From the NCBI GenBank assembly GCA_035547395.1, contig DASZVA010000010.1, positions 62,001-126,000 on the forward strand: a stretch of DNA of 64,000 nucleotides, in the 5' to 3' direction. Positions 38,501-46,331 of this stretch are shown in pieces. The notes below the pieces were generated by a model that was given only the letters and a program-made list of their open reading frames with translations, searched no databases and was not told the DNA's origin. The position numbers and the translations under genes are program-made. Origin of the DNA: CALREJ01 sp035547395 (GTDB taxonomy: Bacteria; Patescibacteriota; Gracilibacteria; Peribacterales; Peribacteraceae). Position 1 is the stretch's first letter. Each line of letters begins with the position of its first letter.

Positions 38501-39351
38501 CCCGCGTCATCGGTGAGCGTGATGTGCACGCGCGACTGCACATCGTAGATGCTCGAAAAGTCGCTGATCTTGGGCATCAAGAAACTCGGGAACACGTTTC
38601 CCGGCTGACCGATCTGTCCGTCGGTGAGCAGTCCGGCGCTGAGTTCGATGAGGTCTGAGGATTCAGAAGAAACAGAAGACTCAGAGGATGCAGAAGACTC
38701 AGAGGATTCAGAAGAAGAAGCAGATGCCGATGATTGCTCTGCATTTTTCACGCTGCCCGTAGCCGTCGTTCCGGTTCCGCTTGCCGCGCCGCTTCCGGAC
38801 TTGATTGCTCCCGTGCTATTTTTTCCCGTTGCGATGTGCGCGGTTGTTCCGGTTTCCGTTGCGCCCGAATTCGAGATTGCACTCAATGACGCGGATGCGG
38901 ATGAACGCTTCGCAAGCGTGTCCCGATGCGCTGCATCGAGTGCTGTGATGGAATTGACCGATGAAGAAACGGAAGACGATTGTGCAGATATCGAGCAGCA
39001 CCGCTCCGACGGTGCGGCCGACGAAGCCGATAATGCCGCATCCACGGAGGGATGCTGCTGGGATGATGTGGACGAAACAGAAGAGGCAAAAATATTCTTG
39101 ATTTGTGAAGACATTGCATCAGCCGATGATGCGATGCTCTGTGCAGACGATGCTGCAATTTTCAAATTTCCATTTTCAATTTTCAATTTTTCCGCGCCTG
39201 TTCCTGTTTCACTTCCAGTACTCGTCAGCACACCGCCGCTCGCAATTTGTGCGCGCAGTGCGATGTGTGATGTTGCAAGTATCGCACACGCGACGATCGT
39301 GATCAGTGCAAAGACGTGTAGCCGCAGAGGTTTTGTGTGAGTGTTAGGCAA
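35575..39351 (-). CDS. Secreted Ser-rich surface protein with duplicated module, partner of the giant protein
   Basis: 1,258 residues. The start is a TTG at 39351-39349. It is supported by TACAAT 7 nt upstream and an N-terminal signal peptide (LHVFALITIVACAILATSHIA, about 11-31). A Ser/Ala/Glu linker (about 50-240) precedes module A (about 260-560). A second Ser-rich linker (about 560-720) follows, then a Gln/Ala/Thr helical segment (about 790-960), then module B (about 965-1250). A and B share SFxPGxY, ITGxT, WGxxAMNPDSDxY and late WxGxxxAxxxxTFxYxYxAP motifs, so they are an internal duplication. The WG-AMNPD motif is one I associate with CPR surface proteins. There is no C-terminal membrane helix or LPXTG. 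The stop overlaps the giant gene's start by ATGA. Likely role: surface assembly or adhesion with the giant protein (inferred). Confidence 0.85.
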   Translation of the reverse strand: MPNTHTKPLRLHVFALITIVACAILATSHIALRAQIASGGVLTSTGSETGTGAEKLKIENGNLKIAASSAQSIASSADAMSSQIKNIFASSVSSTSSQQHPSVDAALSASSAAPSERCCSISAQSSSVSSSVNSITALDAAHRDTLAKRSSASASLSAISNSGATETGTTAHIATGKNSTGAIKSGSGAASGTGTTATGSVKNAEQSSASASSSESSESSASSESSVSSESSDLIELSAGLLTDGQIGQPGNVFPSFLMPKISDFSSIYDVQSRVHITLTDDAGQTSSATETVTDEKTDYRVTLDPPSSFRPGRYRIQATLDRTHSISDRLSNFFKKITGQTTQGDLLLLDTYFDWGMVAMNPDSDAYASNADVSIGAALADDQGNPLCIETLTGSFLHGSKATLKSFCSGTGDTLTLSSPDAGIATLRIEAGSGTVAQEKITIDNHPLITVKRSSVSQTTAGTGAVMTINVTTLATITGTMKEHVPAGFTVSDVTPAPTNILKNVDGTLIEWDGQFQAATTRTFTYVYIAPQSMPLMGLFGPVQISGTQEGEAVSAVSSSEEPSDSSSETSSAQASSIVSASASASSESVSVSSLDSSASANSSENSSVSSSEVGNSSNVDTTVSSHSSSLDSSLASSSVSLFERPQSDTSSFESSSVSSGSSDSSESSASSESSNPNPSPSPSPISSFFTHLLASLTFGDQNTVSFTEDRRWEVLSLSGSTASANNQSRTLTLERKAAVFQADSAPTFKLIDMQLDANDSRLQDEDHHLKTDIAYEQLLQTIVATQDVKQAVAEHIVTQQAQTIATQAINNDTVRNAAVDAVVTSGNGDASVTNLTDTVAQAVATSDDAKQQLADLAQKNTIVAKTVDQLATNDTKDKVIAALAQQATAGSGTIASDSVDQAVNDAVQTQTSVTRQAAVAAVQTITQASATTQVVTQALEKTQASSLKPQDTNVTASTGASVLKLTLKGPNGEAIKNPHFHFAVGSVDLVLDPIPSFTPGLYTLSVDVTNPITGETQTLTQQFAWGVLAMNPDSDIYKEGDTAHIDFGALDDHGEIVCDASLTLHVTAPDNTQQTLTTDDGSIAKTGTCGLKQAGFIGPDFDANLTLNQEGTYNLTLIGNIDGKMREISSTIIVKSNAPFIITRSAATRLWPFADSPMDITVAFNENIDGQVVDTVPEGFVIKDASPANYKLQTTDSSGTLIIWKGSWKAGDVKTFHYDYKAPEISPHFYLIGPLLIQSDTAFSGATLTSSGQTLP
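37295..37324. repeat. Telomere-like hexamer repeat inside the surface-protein gene
   Basis: Five tandem hexamers: GGGCTA three times, then GGGTTA and GGGTTG. Read on the minus strand they encode the NPNPSPSPSP linker. A related run lies at 40171-40200. Confidence 0.7.
37400..37431. repeat. Palindromic element inside a coding region
   Basis: GTGTCACTCT (37400-37409) and AGAGTGACAC (37422-37431) form a perfect 10-bp stem with a 12-nt loop. It encodes SVSLFERPQSDTSS in the Ser-rich linker. The TGTCACTCTGAGGA core recurs at 62198-62211. Confidence 0.7.
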
Positions 39352-39538
39352 TCAGACTATTGTACCAAAAATAGCGTTTTGGAGCGATCCTCAGGGGTTA
39401 TACGAGACAATACTGAGCATATTTTGCAATATTTATTTATGATGAGACCATGAAAATAATTTTTTACATTAAAAATAATGAAACAACATTTTTTTTATAA
39501 ATTGCATCACGGAAAAACGGCTGAAGGAAGAGGAAGAG
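39352..39538. other. 187-bp AT-rich gap upstream of the surface-protein operon
   Basis: Much richer in A/T than its surroundings. It contains TACAAT (39364-39359, minus strand) 7 nt before the TTG start of the surface operon, and an imperfect ATATT/AATAT palindrome around TTGCAA at 39419-39432. That TTGCAA core is also the centre of each half of the operator at 44497. No gene seen. Confidence 0.5.
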
Positions 39539-40165
39539 CTAGTTTTTCCTCCTGTGCCTCCACCATTCAAAAACCGCAGGCAGAATCGAGAGGACGATGA
39601 TAAGCAGGATGACCTCCGAGAAATGCGCGCGCACCGCCGGTATGTTTCCGAAGAAATATCCGCCGAAAAGTACGACAGTCACCCATGCGATGCCGCCGAC
39701 GGCGTTGTAGATCATGAACGTGCGCACCTTCATCGTGCCCGCGCCCGCGACGAACGGTGCGACCGTGCGGATGATCGGCATGAAGCGCGACAGCACGATT
39801 GTCTTCACTCCGTATTTTTCATAGAACGCATGGGTGCGGATGAGATATTCTTTTTTTAAAATTCTGGCGTTCTCCTTGAAGATCGCCTCGCCCAGCCATT
39901 TGCCGATGAAATAATTCGCGGTGTTTCCGAGGATGGCCGCTGCTGCGAGGATCACAAAGAGCAGCGCGACATTCAAATCCCCCGCAGCCGCGAACGCTCC
40001 CGCCGCAAAGAGCAGCGAGTCTCCCGGGAAAAATGGTGTCACCACGAGCCCCGTCTCGCAGAAAATGATCACGAAGAGAATCACATATGTGAGTGTTCCG
40101 TACGTATGAATCACGTTCAGCAGATGCGTGTCGAGATGCAGGAAGAGATCGAGGAGGGTGGACAT
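39539..40165 (-). CDS. DedA-family membrane protein
   Basis: 208 residues, normal for DedA (about 200-220). DedA proteins act in the inner membrane and several flip undecaprenyl phosphate or other lipids. The start at 40165 (MSTLLDLFLHL) is chosen because the extra 26 residues of the longer frame come from telomere-like repeat DNA (NPNPNPNP). It has ETGLVVTPFFPGDSLLFAAGA (about 38-58), GNTANYFIGKWLG and SRFMPIIRTVAPFVAGAG with the conserved Arg/Pro pattern, and a C-terminal helix with a basic RHRRKN tail. It lies 46 bp after the CopC-CopD gene on the same strand, so may be co-transcribed. Confidence 0.9.
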   Translation of the reverse strand: MSTLLDLFLHLDTHLLNVIHTYGTLTYVILFVIIFCETGLVVTPFFPGDSLLFAAGAFAAAGDLNVALLFVILAAAAILGNTANYFIGKWLGEAIFKENARILKKEYLIRTHAFYEKYGVKTIVLSRFMPIIRTVAPFVAGAGTMKVRTFMIYNAVGGIAWVTVVLFGGYFFGNIPAVRAHFSEVILLIIVLSILPAVFEWWRHRRKN

Positions 40166-40170
40166 GGTAG

Positions 40171-40200
40171 GATGAGGATTGGGATTAGGGTTAGGGTTGG
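40171..40200. repeat. Telomere-like repeat in the copCD-dedA gap
   Basis: GGGATTA, GGGTTA, GGGTTG in tandem with a degenerate GATGAGGATT lead-in. It fills most of the 46-bp gap and lies just upstream of the DedA start. Confidence 0.6.
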
Positions 40201-40211
40201 AGAATAGCAGA

Positions 40212-43121
40212 TTACTGATTCGCTTTCGGCTCCACGTTGACATCGAATTGCGTCAGCACCAGATCGCCGTGATCGAGGAACTGACCGTCGACAACGTAGA
40301 CACCCGGCACAGGGAACACGACGTACGCCTGCATGGTCGGGCCGAACTGATCGGGTAAGAAAATATGCGGATTGAGCAGCGGATCCACCGGATTGAAAAT
40401 GGAGTCGAGAAACGACTGCGGCAGAATTGGATGCGTGTGCTGATATTGCGTAAGATCGTCTTTGATGACGGCAATATGCATCGGCGCGGACAGATACGGC
40501 TGCAGCGTCGTCACGGGCTTGCCGTCTTTGGTGATCGTGTAATCCAGACGTTCGATGGTATTCGCATGCAGATCGCCGTACACCGGATCCAATGTCACGT
40601 CATATCCATCGAAATTTTTCGTGAGTGATAAATCGGGAGTGAAGGTGCCGATGGAGGGCGAGCCGGCGACATGCACGATGAAATGCTGCGCGAACGTCTG
40701 CGAGCGTTCGGTGAAGTCGATGCCGACGAGGTACGTTCCCGCTTTCGGGAATGTGTAGTGAACGGGAAACAAGGCATTCGTGAGCATCGACTGCGTGAGA
40801 GGTCCGCTGTCTTCCGCATGGATATGCGCATAGATCGTATGATCGGCACTCGTAACGACGATGTGCGCGATACGATCATGTTCGCGCGTGAGATCGGTGA
40901 TGGGGTTGCCGTCGCGATCAAGAATATGGAAGAGAAGCGTCGCGGGTTTTCCGGCGACCAGCTGAGCGGGATCCATCGAGAAATGCGCGAGTGCGGACGC
41001 GGGACGCGTGAACCAATCGAAGGCGCGCTCGTCGATGAAGAAATATTGTCCCAGCCCCATGCCGAGCATGCAGCCCATCTGCGTGACGGATGACGTGATC
41101 TGTCCGTCGCGCTCGGGCGAACTCTCGTGCCATGCGCCGCCGTTTGCGATGCAGGCGCTTTCAAAATTTCCGTGATATCCCGCGACGGCGCCGCCGAGGA
41201 AAATCAGGCCGACGCAATAGACGACGCTCATGGTCAGAGATTCGCTCGTGAGCACCCGTCGCATCGGCAGAACGCGCGATGCTGCATGCACGGACCGCAC
41301 ATGCAGGGATCTGCTAAAGCGATACAGGATCCATCCGGCAATCAGCAAAAGAAGCGCGATGATCGAGAGACTCAGTTCAAACCAGCCGAACGTACGTTTG
41401 CCGTCGGATGCATGAGCGGCGGCGATGTCCGACGGATTGTTGATGGCGAAGCGGGCGTTGGCGTCATAGGCATTCGGACGCCGCGCGGTGACGGAGACGG
41501 TCCAGTGTCCCTGCGGAGAGAGTGCGGATTTCGGGAATACGTATCCGCCGTCGAACTGCTGCGAAAGCGGCACGTCCACGGGTCCGATGCCGCGATCGGT
41601 GTTCGTGAGCGTCACGATCATGTCGCTGATGCTGTTTGTCTGACCGGTGCCGGTCGCGGTCACGAGGAATTGATTCTGCTCGGACGGATACTCGCTGAAC
41701 GTCAGCCGCAATCCCTGGCTCATCGCCGACTGACCGTACTCATGCTCTCTCGGCAGCGGAGGGGTGGTGATGATGAGCAGGCTGGAGAGAAACAACACGC
41801 CGAGACCGACGAACATTTCAAACGTGAACGCATACCAGACGGCATTGTGCGTGAGCGTGCGATAGCCGGCCTTCGATTGCGTTTCATCGAAAAACGCGCG
41901 ATCGATGTGCAACTGCGCGATCAGCCGGAAGACGATGAGCAGAACCGTGAATGCGGAGAGCCCATAAAACGCCGTCCCCCACGCGGTGACCGCGAGATTT
42001 GCGGGATTCTGCAGATGCAGCCAGATGACGTAGAGTCCGCTGATGCCGCCCGTGATGAGCATGACGGAAAGCAGCGCGGAGACGCCGGTCAGCGTCATCG
42101 CAAAATCCTTCGCGTCTTTGCGCCGGTACAAAAGCGGCAGAAAAATACACACGAGCACCGTCAGCGCGCCGATCCACAGATCTTTCGACAACAAATGAAT
42201 CCAGTTGATAACGATCGATAGAAACGGATGAAAATCCGCGGCCGCCGCATGGCTCACGCGCGTGCGGATCCATGCCTCAATGATCAAAAGCAACCACAGC
42301 AGACCTTCGATTCCTGTGAAACGCGTCGCGCGCAGAACGGACTTCAAGAAAACAAAGAACAACACAACGAAAACTGCATCGATGATCAGCCGGACCGCAT
42401 CGTAGAAACCGGCCGTCGTTCCGATGAAGATGGAAATGGCCTGCGCAAAAGTCATACTCTCGTCGGATGCATACGTCTGACTTTCGAGAAGCAGATGACA
42501 CACGGAACCGATCGCGATCAGCAGGACTCCGACGACGCCGAATATCAGGAAGCGTCGCGCATACGATCGTCGCAGCGGATCATCTGCATCCGCACTCAGA
42601 CGCCTGCGCCAGCAGAGCTGATGCAACGCAAAGAGTCCGAGCAGCATCGCCTGACCAATGAGCTCGATCCAGATCGTGATCGCCTGCGGAATATCCGTCT
42701 CGTGTTCGATCTGAAACGACGTCGATGATTCGGGCAGAAGTCCGGTCTGCGCTCCGACCGAAAACACGAACGCGCCTTTGGTGAAGTGTCCGTCATCGGC
42801 GGAAATCACGGACCACGACACCGTGTAGGTCCCGGATCCGTCCGCATGCATCGGCACAGTGAGCCCGTAGCCGCTCGACGCATCGACCGTCGCGGGTCCA
42901 CTCTGCACCTCGGACCCGCCCGGACCGTAGACGATGATCGTGCTTGCCGACGGTTCGACGTGTTCGCTGAATTTGATATGCACGCTCGCAGGCGCCGTCT
43001 GCAACACGGCGGACGCGGGCGGATCGTACTGCAGCGGCGTGGCGTGCGCACTGACGGAAGCCGCGCTGAGAAGCAGCACCGCTCCGAGCAGCAGGCCGGG
43101 CATAGTCGACAGACGACGCAT
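40212..43121 (-). CDS. CopC-CopD fusion with extra metal-binding domains
   Basis: 969 residues; CopC (about 120 aa) and CopD (about 300 aa) are usually separate. Signal peptide to about residue 25, then a CopC domain (mature end HATPLQYDPPA; HIKFSEHVEPSAS; SADDGHFTKGAF) with the expected His/Asp copper ligands. A CopD-like region of about eight helices follows (residues 150-450). Next is a YtkA-like beta domain (about 480-585) and two more helices. The extracellular C-terminus has two copies of an H-x-H pattern: IAHIVVTSADHTIYAHIHAE and MHIAVIKDDLTQYQHTHP. It ends in a beta domain (VFPVPGVYVVDGQF). Likely copper uptake or resistance across the membrane. It starts 13 bp after the stop of the secreted partner gene, so the two form an operon. 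Confidence 0.85.
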   Translation of the reverse strand: MRRLSTMPGLLLGAVLLLSAASVSAHATPLQYDPPASAVLQTAPASVHIKFSEHVEPSASTIIVYGPGGSEVQSGPATVDASSGYGLTVPMHADGSGTYTVSWSVISADDGHFTKGAFVFSVGAQTGLLPESSTSFQIEHETDIPQAITIWIELIGQAMLLGLFALHQLCWRRRLSADADDPLRRSYARRFLIFGVVGVLLIAIGSVCHLLLESQTYASDESMTFAQAISIFIGTTAGFYDAVRLIIDAVFVVLFFVFLKSVLRATRFTGIEGLLWLLLIIEAWIRTRVSHAAAADFHPFLSIVINWIHLLSKDLWIGALTVLVCIFLPLLYRRKDAKDFAMTLTGVSALLSVMLITGGISGLYVIWLHLQNPANLAVTAWGTAFYGLSAFTVLLIVFRLIAQLHIDRAFFDETQSKAGYRTLTHNAVWYAFTFEMFVGLGVLFLSSLLIITTPPLPREHEYGQSAMSQGLRLTFSEYPSEQNQFLVTATGTGQTNSISDMIVTLTNTDRGIGPVDVPLSQQFDGGYVFPKSALSPQGHWTVSVTARRPNAYDANARFAINNPSDIAAAHASDGKRTFGWFELSLSIIALLLLIAGWILYRFSRSLHVRSVHAASRVLPMRRVLTSESLTMSVVYCVGLIFLGGAVAGYHGNFESACIANGGAWHESSPERDGQITSSVTQMGCMLGMGLGQYFFIDERAFDWFTRPASALAHFSMDPAQLVAGKPATLLFHILDRDGNPITDLTREHDRIAHIVVTSADHTIYAHIHAEDSGPLTQSMLTNALFPVHYTFPKAGTYLVGIDFTERSQTFAQHFIVHVAGSPSIGTFTPDLSLTKNFDGYDVTLDPVYGDLHANTIERLDYTITKDGKPVTTLQPYLSAPMHIAVIKDDLTQYQHTHPILPQSFLDSIFNPVDPLLNPHIFLPDQFGPTMQAYVVFPVPGVYVVDGQFLDHGDLVLTQFDVNVEPKANQ

Positions 43122-43134
43122 GAACGAACCGATG

Positions 43135-43845
43135 TTACGCTCTGCGCTTCAGAAGCGCGACCACCGCGATGACGACTCCGATCACGCCGAGAATCATTCC
43201 CGCAACTCCCCAGATCACGGATTGCGACGAACTTTGCTCCAGCGCACTGATGCGATTCTGCAGATCGATCGCAGACGGTGCGGATTCGGGAAACATCACG
43301 GACGAGTTGTCGACCGGACAGGGAAACGCGCCGCCGGTATCGAGCTGCGTCACGTTTGCGGAAATCGTTTTCTTCGCCGTGTCTTCGGGCACTTCGACGT
43401 TGCCCGCGGGATTGCAAGTGTAGGTCACGTCCACGGGAACGTTGTTGATCGTTCCCGTCAGACGGTACGCGTACGTCGTCGCAACGGTCGGATAGAACAC
43501 CGCTTCGTATGCTCCGTCGTTTCCGTCTTCGGGGACGAAATCAAACGTCTGGGTTTTACCGCCCGCGCTCACCTCCACCTTCATGCTCGTCTCGAGCCCG
43601 GTCACGGGCGTTCCCTGCGGACCGTCATCGCTGCCGGATGTGAGTGATGCGCCCTTGGGAAGTTGCTCCGCGATGAACTCGACGCCGGATTTGTCTCCGG
43701 TGTACACGGGTTCATTCAGCGAGCCGACCGTGAGGTTATAGGTCTTGTCTCCGATCTGATACACGTGATGCTCGTGGGCCGATGCGGCGACGGGCAGCAA
43801 TAACATCAATGCGGCGACGGCTCCATAGGGAATTGTTCTTTTCAT
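43135..43845 (-). CDS. Secreted membrane-anchored protein of the copper operon
   Basis: 236 residues from the ATG at 43845 (MKRTIPYGAVAALMLLLPVAASA). The 18-residue upstream extension of the frame is not signal-like. The signal peptide is cleaved near ASA-HEHH, giving a His-rich mature N-terminus (HEHH) suited to metal binding. A conserved-looking domain, YNLTVGSLNEPVYTGDKSGV (about 35-55), is followed by a beta domain, a Cys pair (TYTCNP; AFPCP), a short coiled coil (DLQNRISALEQ) and a C-terminal helix (about 210-230) with tail KRRA. It is first gene of the operon with CopC-CopD. Function in copper handling is inferred from context. Confidence 0.8.
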   Translation of the reverse strand: MKRTIPYGAVAALMLLLPVAASAHEHHVYQIGDKTYNLTVGSLNEPVYTGDKSGVEFIAEQLPKGASLTSGSDDGPQGTPVTGLETSMKVEVSAGGKTQTFDFVPEDGNDGAYEAVFYPTVATTYAYRLTGTINNVPVDVTYTCNPAGNVEVPEDTAKKTISANVTQLDTGGAFPCPVDNSSVMFPESAPSAIDLQNRISALEQSSSQSVIWGVAGMILGVIGVVIAVVALLKRRA

Positions 43846-43911
43846 GGAAACACGGGAAAAGTATGCAGCAGTTGTATAACGACTGATGACAAAAAACAAA
43901 TGACAGGAATA

Positions 43912-43940
43912 TTGTTATATTTAAATAAATATTGTATAAT
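43912..43940 (+). promoter_or_regulatory. Near-consensus promoter, leaderless type
   Basis: TTGTTA (43912-43917), 17-bp spacer, TATAAT (43935-43940), then 7 nt to the ATG at 43948. The 102-bp gap is shared with the divergent copper operon, whose possible -10 is CATACT 14 nt before its start. Confidence 0.85.
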
Positions 43941-43947
43941 ATAAAAT

Positions 43948-44457
43948 ATGAAACGATATGCAATCGGAGTGATTCTCAGCTTTTCTCTCTGCACTACGTC
44001 CGCCTTTGCCTGTGCGGGAGGACTCGATTTCCAGAAGGAGAGCGGATTGTACAAAGTGGATGTGACGGACGATACGCCCATGATCCTGCCTTTGATGGAC
44101 GTGCATTTCGATTACGGACTCATCAATGTGTCCGATCCCGCATACGGCCCGGATGACGAAGTGTCTTATTCCAGCGTCGAAGCATCGATCACACACGGGA
44201 AGGATGTTATTTTTGATCAGAAACTTGCGATGCAGCCGTACCGTGAATTGAACGGCTTTGCGTTCAAATTTCCCAAGGCGAATGCGAGTGATGTGCTGCA
44301 TGTGCGATTTTTGAAAAATCAGACGCTCATGGCGTCCGCCGATTTTCCGCTAACGGTCGGCTCGGGCGATCCCACGCTCTTCACTCTCCAAAACGGCGTG
44401 ATTGCGATTATTTGCCTGCTTGCTCTGGCGCTCATAGTGCGAAAGAAGATGGGCTAA
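43948..44457 (+). CDS. Secreted YtkA-like protein with C-terminal membrane helix
   Basis: 169 residues. Signal peptide to about residue 20 (ending TSAFA), then a Cys near the mature start (FACAGGLDF). The core is a beta-sandwich-like domain (MDVHFDYGLINVSDPAYGPDD; ELNGFAFKFPKANASDVLHVRF) resembling the YtkA-like region of the CopC-CopD fusion. A C-terminal helix (about 146-165) with tail RKKMG anchors it. It is divergent from the copper operon and just upstream of the zinc operon, so metal handling is plausible but not shown. The start is fixed by the promoter 7 nt upstream. Confidence 0.75.
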   Translation: MKRYAIGVILSFSLCTTSAFACAGGLDFQKESGLYKVDVTDDTPMILPLMDVHFDYGLINVSDPAYGPDDEVSYSSVEASITHGKDVIFDQKLAMQPYRELNGFAFKFPKANASDVLHVRFLKNQTLMASADFPLTVGSGDPTLFTLQNGVIAIICLLALALIVRKKMG

Positions 44458-44496
44458 AGGACGGCGTCTGCTGACTTTTGCAATGCGTCTGCCATT

Positions 44497-44519
44497 TTAT
44501 TGCAAATAATTTGCAATAA
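44497..44519. promoter_or_regulatory. 23-bp palindrome, candidate Zur/Fur-family operator
   Basis: Arms TTATTGCAAAT (44497-44507) and ATTTGCAATAA (44509-44519) are perfect inverted repeats around a central A. The single central base and long A/T-rich arms match the n-1-n geometry of Fur-family boxes. It is 62 bp upstream of the znuA-like start, and the same operon encodes a Fur-family regulator. Confidence 0.75.
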
Positions 44520-44580
44520 GTAAACAGATGCATTAGTGTGCTCACGCACATGGTTTTCCTTTATCCATTTCCCTTTTTCC

Positions 44581-45549
44581 ATGAAAGCTCTTCGCATACT
44601 CGCAATGTCCCCGATGCTGCTGCTCGCCGCGTGCGGCGCAACCGGCACTCAGACGTCGCAGCAAACGGCGTCGTCATCCTCCGCACAGGGTACGATGTCC
44701 GTCTCCGCCAGTTTTTACCCCATCGCGTTTTTTGCCGAGCAAATTGGCCAAGAGCATGTCAACGTGCTCCAGGTGACGCCGAGCGGCGTCGAACCCCATG
44801 ATTTCGATCCTTCCGCACAGCAACTCGCGCGCGTAAACGACGCGAAGGTGTTTTTGATGAACGGAGCGGGAGTCGACAGTTGGGGGGACAAGATCATCGA
44901 CGACTTGAAACAGAGCGGCACCGTCACCGTACGCATGACCGACACGATTTCTCCGATGGGCGGATTCAATGAAGAGGGCTTCACGGATCCCACGCAACCC
45001 CCCTCGTCCGAATTCTCCGCCGTTCCCGATCCGCACATCTGGCTTGATCCGGTGAATGCCGAGAAAGAAGCCGCGCTCATCCGCGATGCATTCATCACGG
45101 CGGATCCTGTACACGCAGATGCTTATACAAGCAACGCGGACAGTCTGCTCGCGTCACTCCGCGCTCTGGATCAGGAGTACCGCTCGGGCCTCGCGCACTG
45201 CGCGATCAACGACGTCGTGGTATCGCACAATGCCTTCCGTTATATGGCGCAGGAATACGGTTTCCGGACGCTCGCGATCTCGGGTCTCACGCCGGATGAA
45301 GAACCCTCGGCGCAGCGCATCGCGGAGCTGGCGAATTTCGCAAAAAAGAACGGCATCAAGTATATTTTCTTCGAGACACTCGTCAGTCCCAAGCTCTCTC
45401 AGACCGTGGCGGACGAAATCGGCGCGCAGTCACTCGTCCTCGATCCGCTGGAAGGATTGACCGACGCGGAAGCGGCTCACGGTGACAACTACATCACGCT
45501 CATGAAGAACAATCTGCAAAATCTCCGCACTGCCATGCAATGCCAGTAA
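44581..45549 (+). CDS. znuA: Zinc/manganese ABC transporter substrate-binding lipoprotein
   Basis: 322 residues from the ATG at 44581 (MKALRILAMSPMLLLAAC), with lipobox LAAC. It belongs to cluster A-I metal-binding proteins (ZnuA/TroA/PsaA). Metal ligands are expected in VEPHDFDPS (His), DPHIWLDP (His), VSHNAFRYMA (His) and the C-terminal Glu/Asp region (FFETLVSPKLSQ; LDPLEGLT). The Gram-negative ZnuA His-rich loop is absent; only a short acidic/Gly loop, GGFNEEGFTDPTQ, is seen. So Zn versus Mn cannot be settled by sequence. It is first gene of the transporter operon under the 23-bp palindrome, and its stop overlaps the ATPase gene by 10 bp. Confidence 0.9.
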   Translation: MKALRILAMSPMLLLAACGATGTQTSQQTASSSSAQGTMSVSASFYPIAFFAEQIGQEHVNVLQVTPSGVEPHDFDPSAQQLARVNDAKVFLMNGAGVDSWGDKIIDDLKQSGTVTVRMTDTISPMGGFNEEGFTDPTQPPSSEFSAVPDPHIWLDPVNAEKEAALIRDAFITADPVHADAYTSNADSLLASLRALDQEYRSGLAHCAINDVVVSHNAFRYMAQEYGFRTLAISGLTPDEEPSAQRIAELANFAKKNGIKYIFFETLVSPKLSQTVADEIGAQSLVLDPLEGLTDAEAAHGDNYITLMKNNLQNLRTAMQCQ

Positions 45550-46328
45550 CGCGCACAGCACCCTCAACCGGCATCGGACGTTCCACAAGCAATGCCATTG
45601 AGGTCGTGCATGTGAACGTCGCCTACGGGTCGCAAAAAATTCTCGACAACGTCAGCTTCGCGATCCCGCAGGGGGCGTACGTGGGCGTTGTCGGGCCCAA
45701 CGGCGGCGGCAAGACGACTATGCTCAAAATCATCCTCGGTCTTCTGCAACCGCAAAGCGGCACCGCCACCGTCTTTGGTAAAACGCCGCGGGAAGCGAGA
45801 AAAGCCGGGACAATCGGCTACGTGCCGCAGAGCGTCTCCCAGACGGATTTTTCTTTCCCGGCAACGGTTGCGGAAATCGTGAAGGGCGGCCGGGTTCCCC
45901 AAATCGGCATCGGGCGGCGCATGAGCGCGCGTGACCGCGAGGCGATCGAGCATGCCATGAAAGAGGCGGGCATCACGCATTTGCGCAACCGTCTGATCGG
46001 AGGACTCTCCGGCGGGGAACGGCAGAAGGCGTTTATCGCCCGGGCACTGGCCTCCGAGCCGAGGCTGCTTATTCTCGACGAACCGACCACCGGCGTGGAC
46101 CCGACCGCGCGGCATCAATTTTATGCGCTGCTTAAAACATTGAACGAACGCGGGCTGACCATTCTCTACGTGTCGCACGACGTCGAAGTCATGCAGGAGG
46201 TATCCTTCGTGCTAGCGCTCAATCAAAAACTTCTCTGCCACTGTTCCTCGCATGAATTTTTAACCAATGAGACGCTGCACCGCCTCTATGGGGGCGATGT
46301 GGAAATAGCGCACCACCATACCCACTGA
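45540..46328 (+). CDS. znuC: Zinc/manganese ABC transporter ATP-binding protein
   Basis: 262 residues. Walker A is GPNGGGKTTML (about 57-67), the Q-loop YVPQSVSQ, the ABC signature LSGGERQK, Walker B LLILDEPTTG and the H-loop HDVEV. It energises metal import with the neighbouring SBP and permease. It overlaps znuA by 10 bp and ends 3 bp before znuB, so translation is coupled. The first 17 residues are poorly conserved. Confidence 0.95.
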   Translation: MPVTRTAPSTGIGRSTSNAIEVVHVNVAYGSQKILDNVSFAIPQGAYVGVVGPNGGGKTTMLKIILGLLQPQSGTATVFGKTPREARKAGTIGYVPQSVSQTDFSFPATVAEIVKGGRVPQIGIGRRMSARDREAIEHAMKEAGITHLRNRLIGGLSGGERQKAFIARALASEPRLLILDEPTTGVDPTARHQFYALLKTLNERGLTILYVSHDVEVMQEVSFVLALNQKLLCHCSSHEFLTNETLHRLYGGDVEIAHHHTH

Positions 46329-46331
46329 TCC

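Noticed and set aside
37295..40200. Telomere or chromosome end
   Set aside because: The hexamer runs are short, degenerate and inside or between ordinary genes, with coding sequence on both sides.
39539..40243. Longer DedA start at 40243
   Set aside because: The additional residues are encoded by repeat DNA and overlap the end of the upstream gene; the family alignment starts at 40165.
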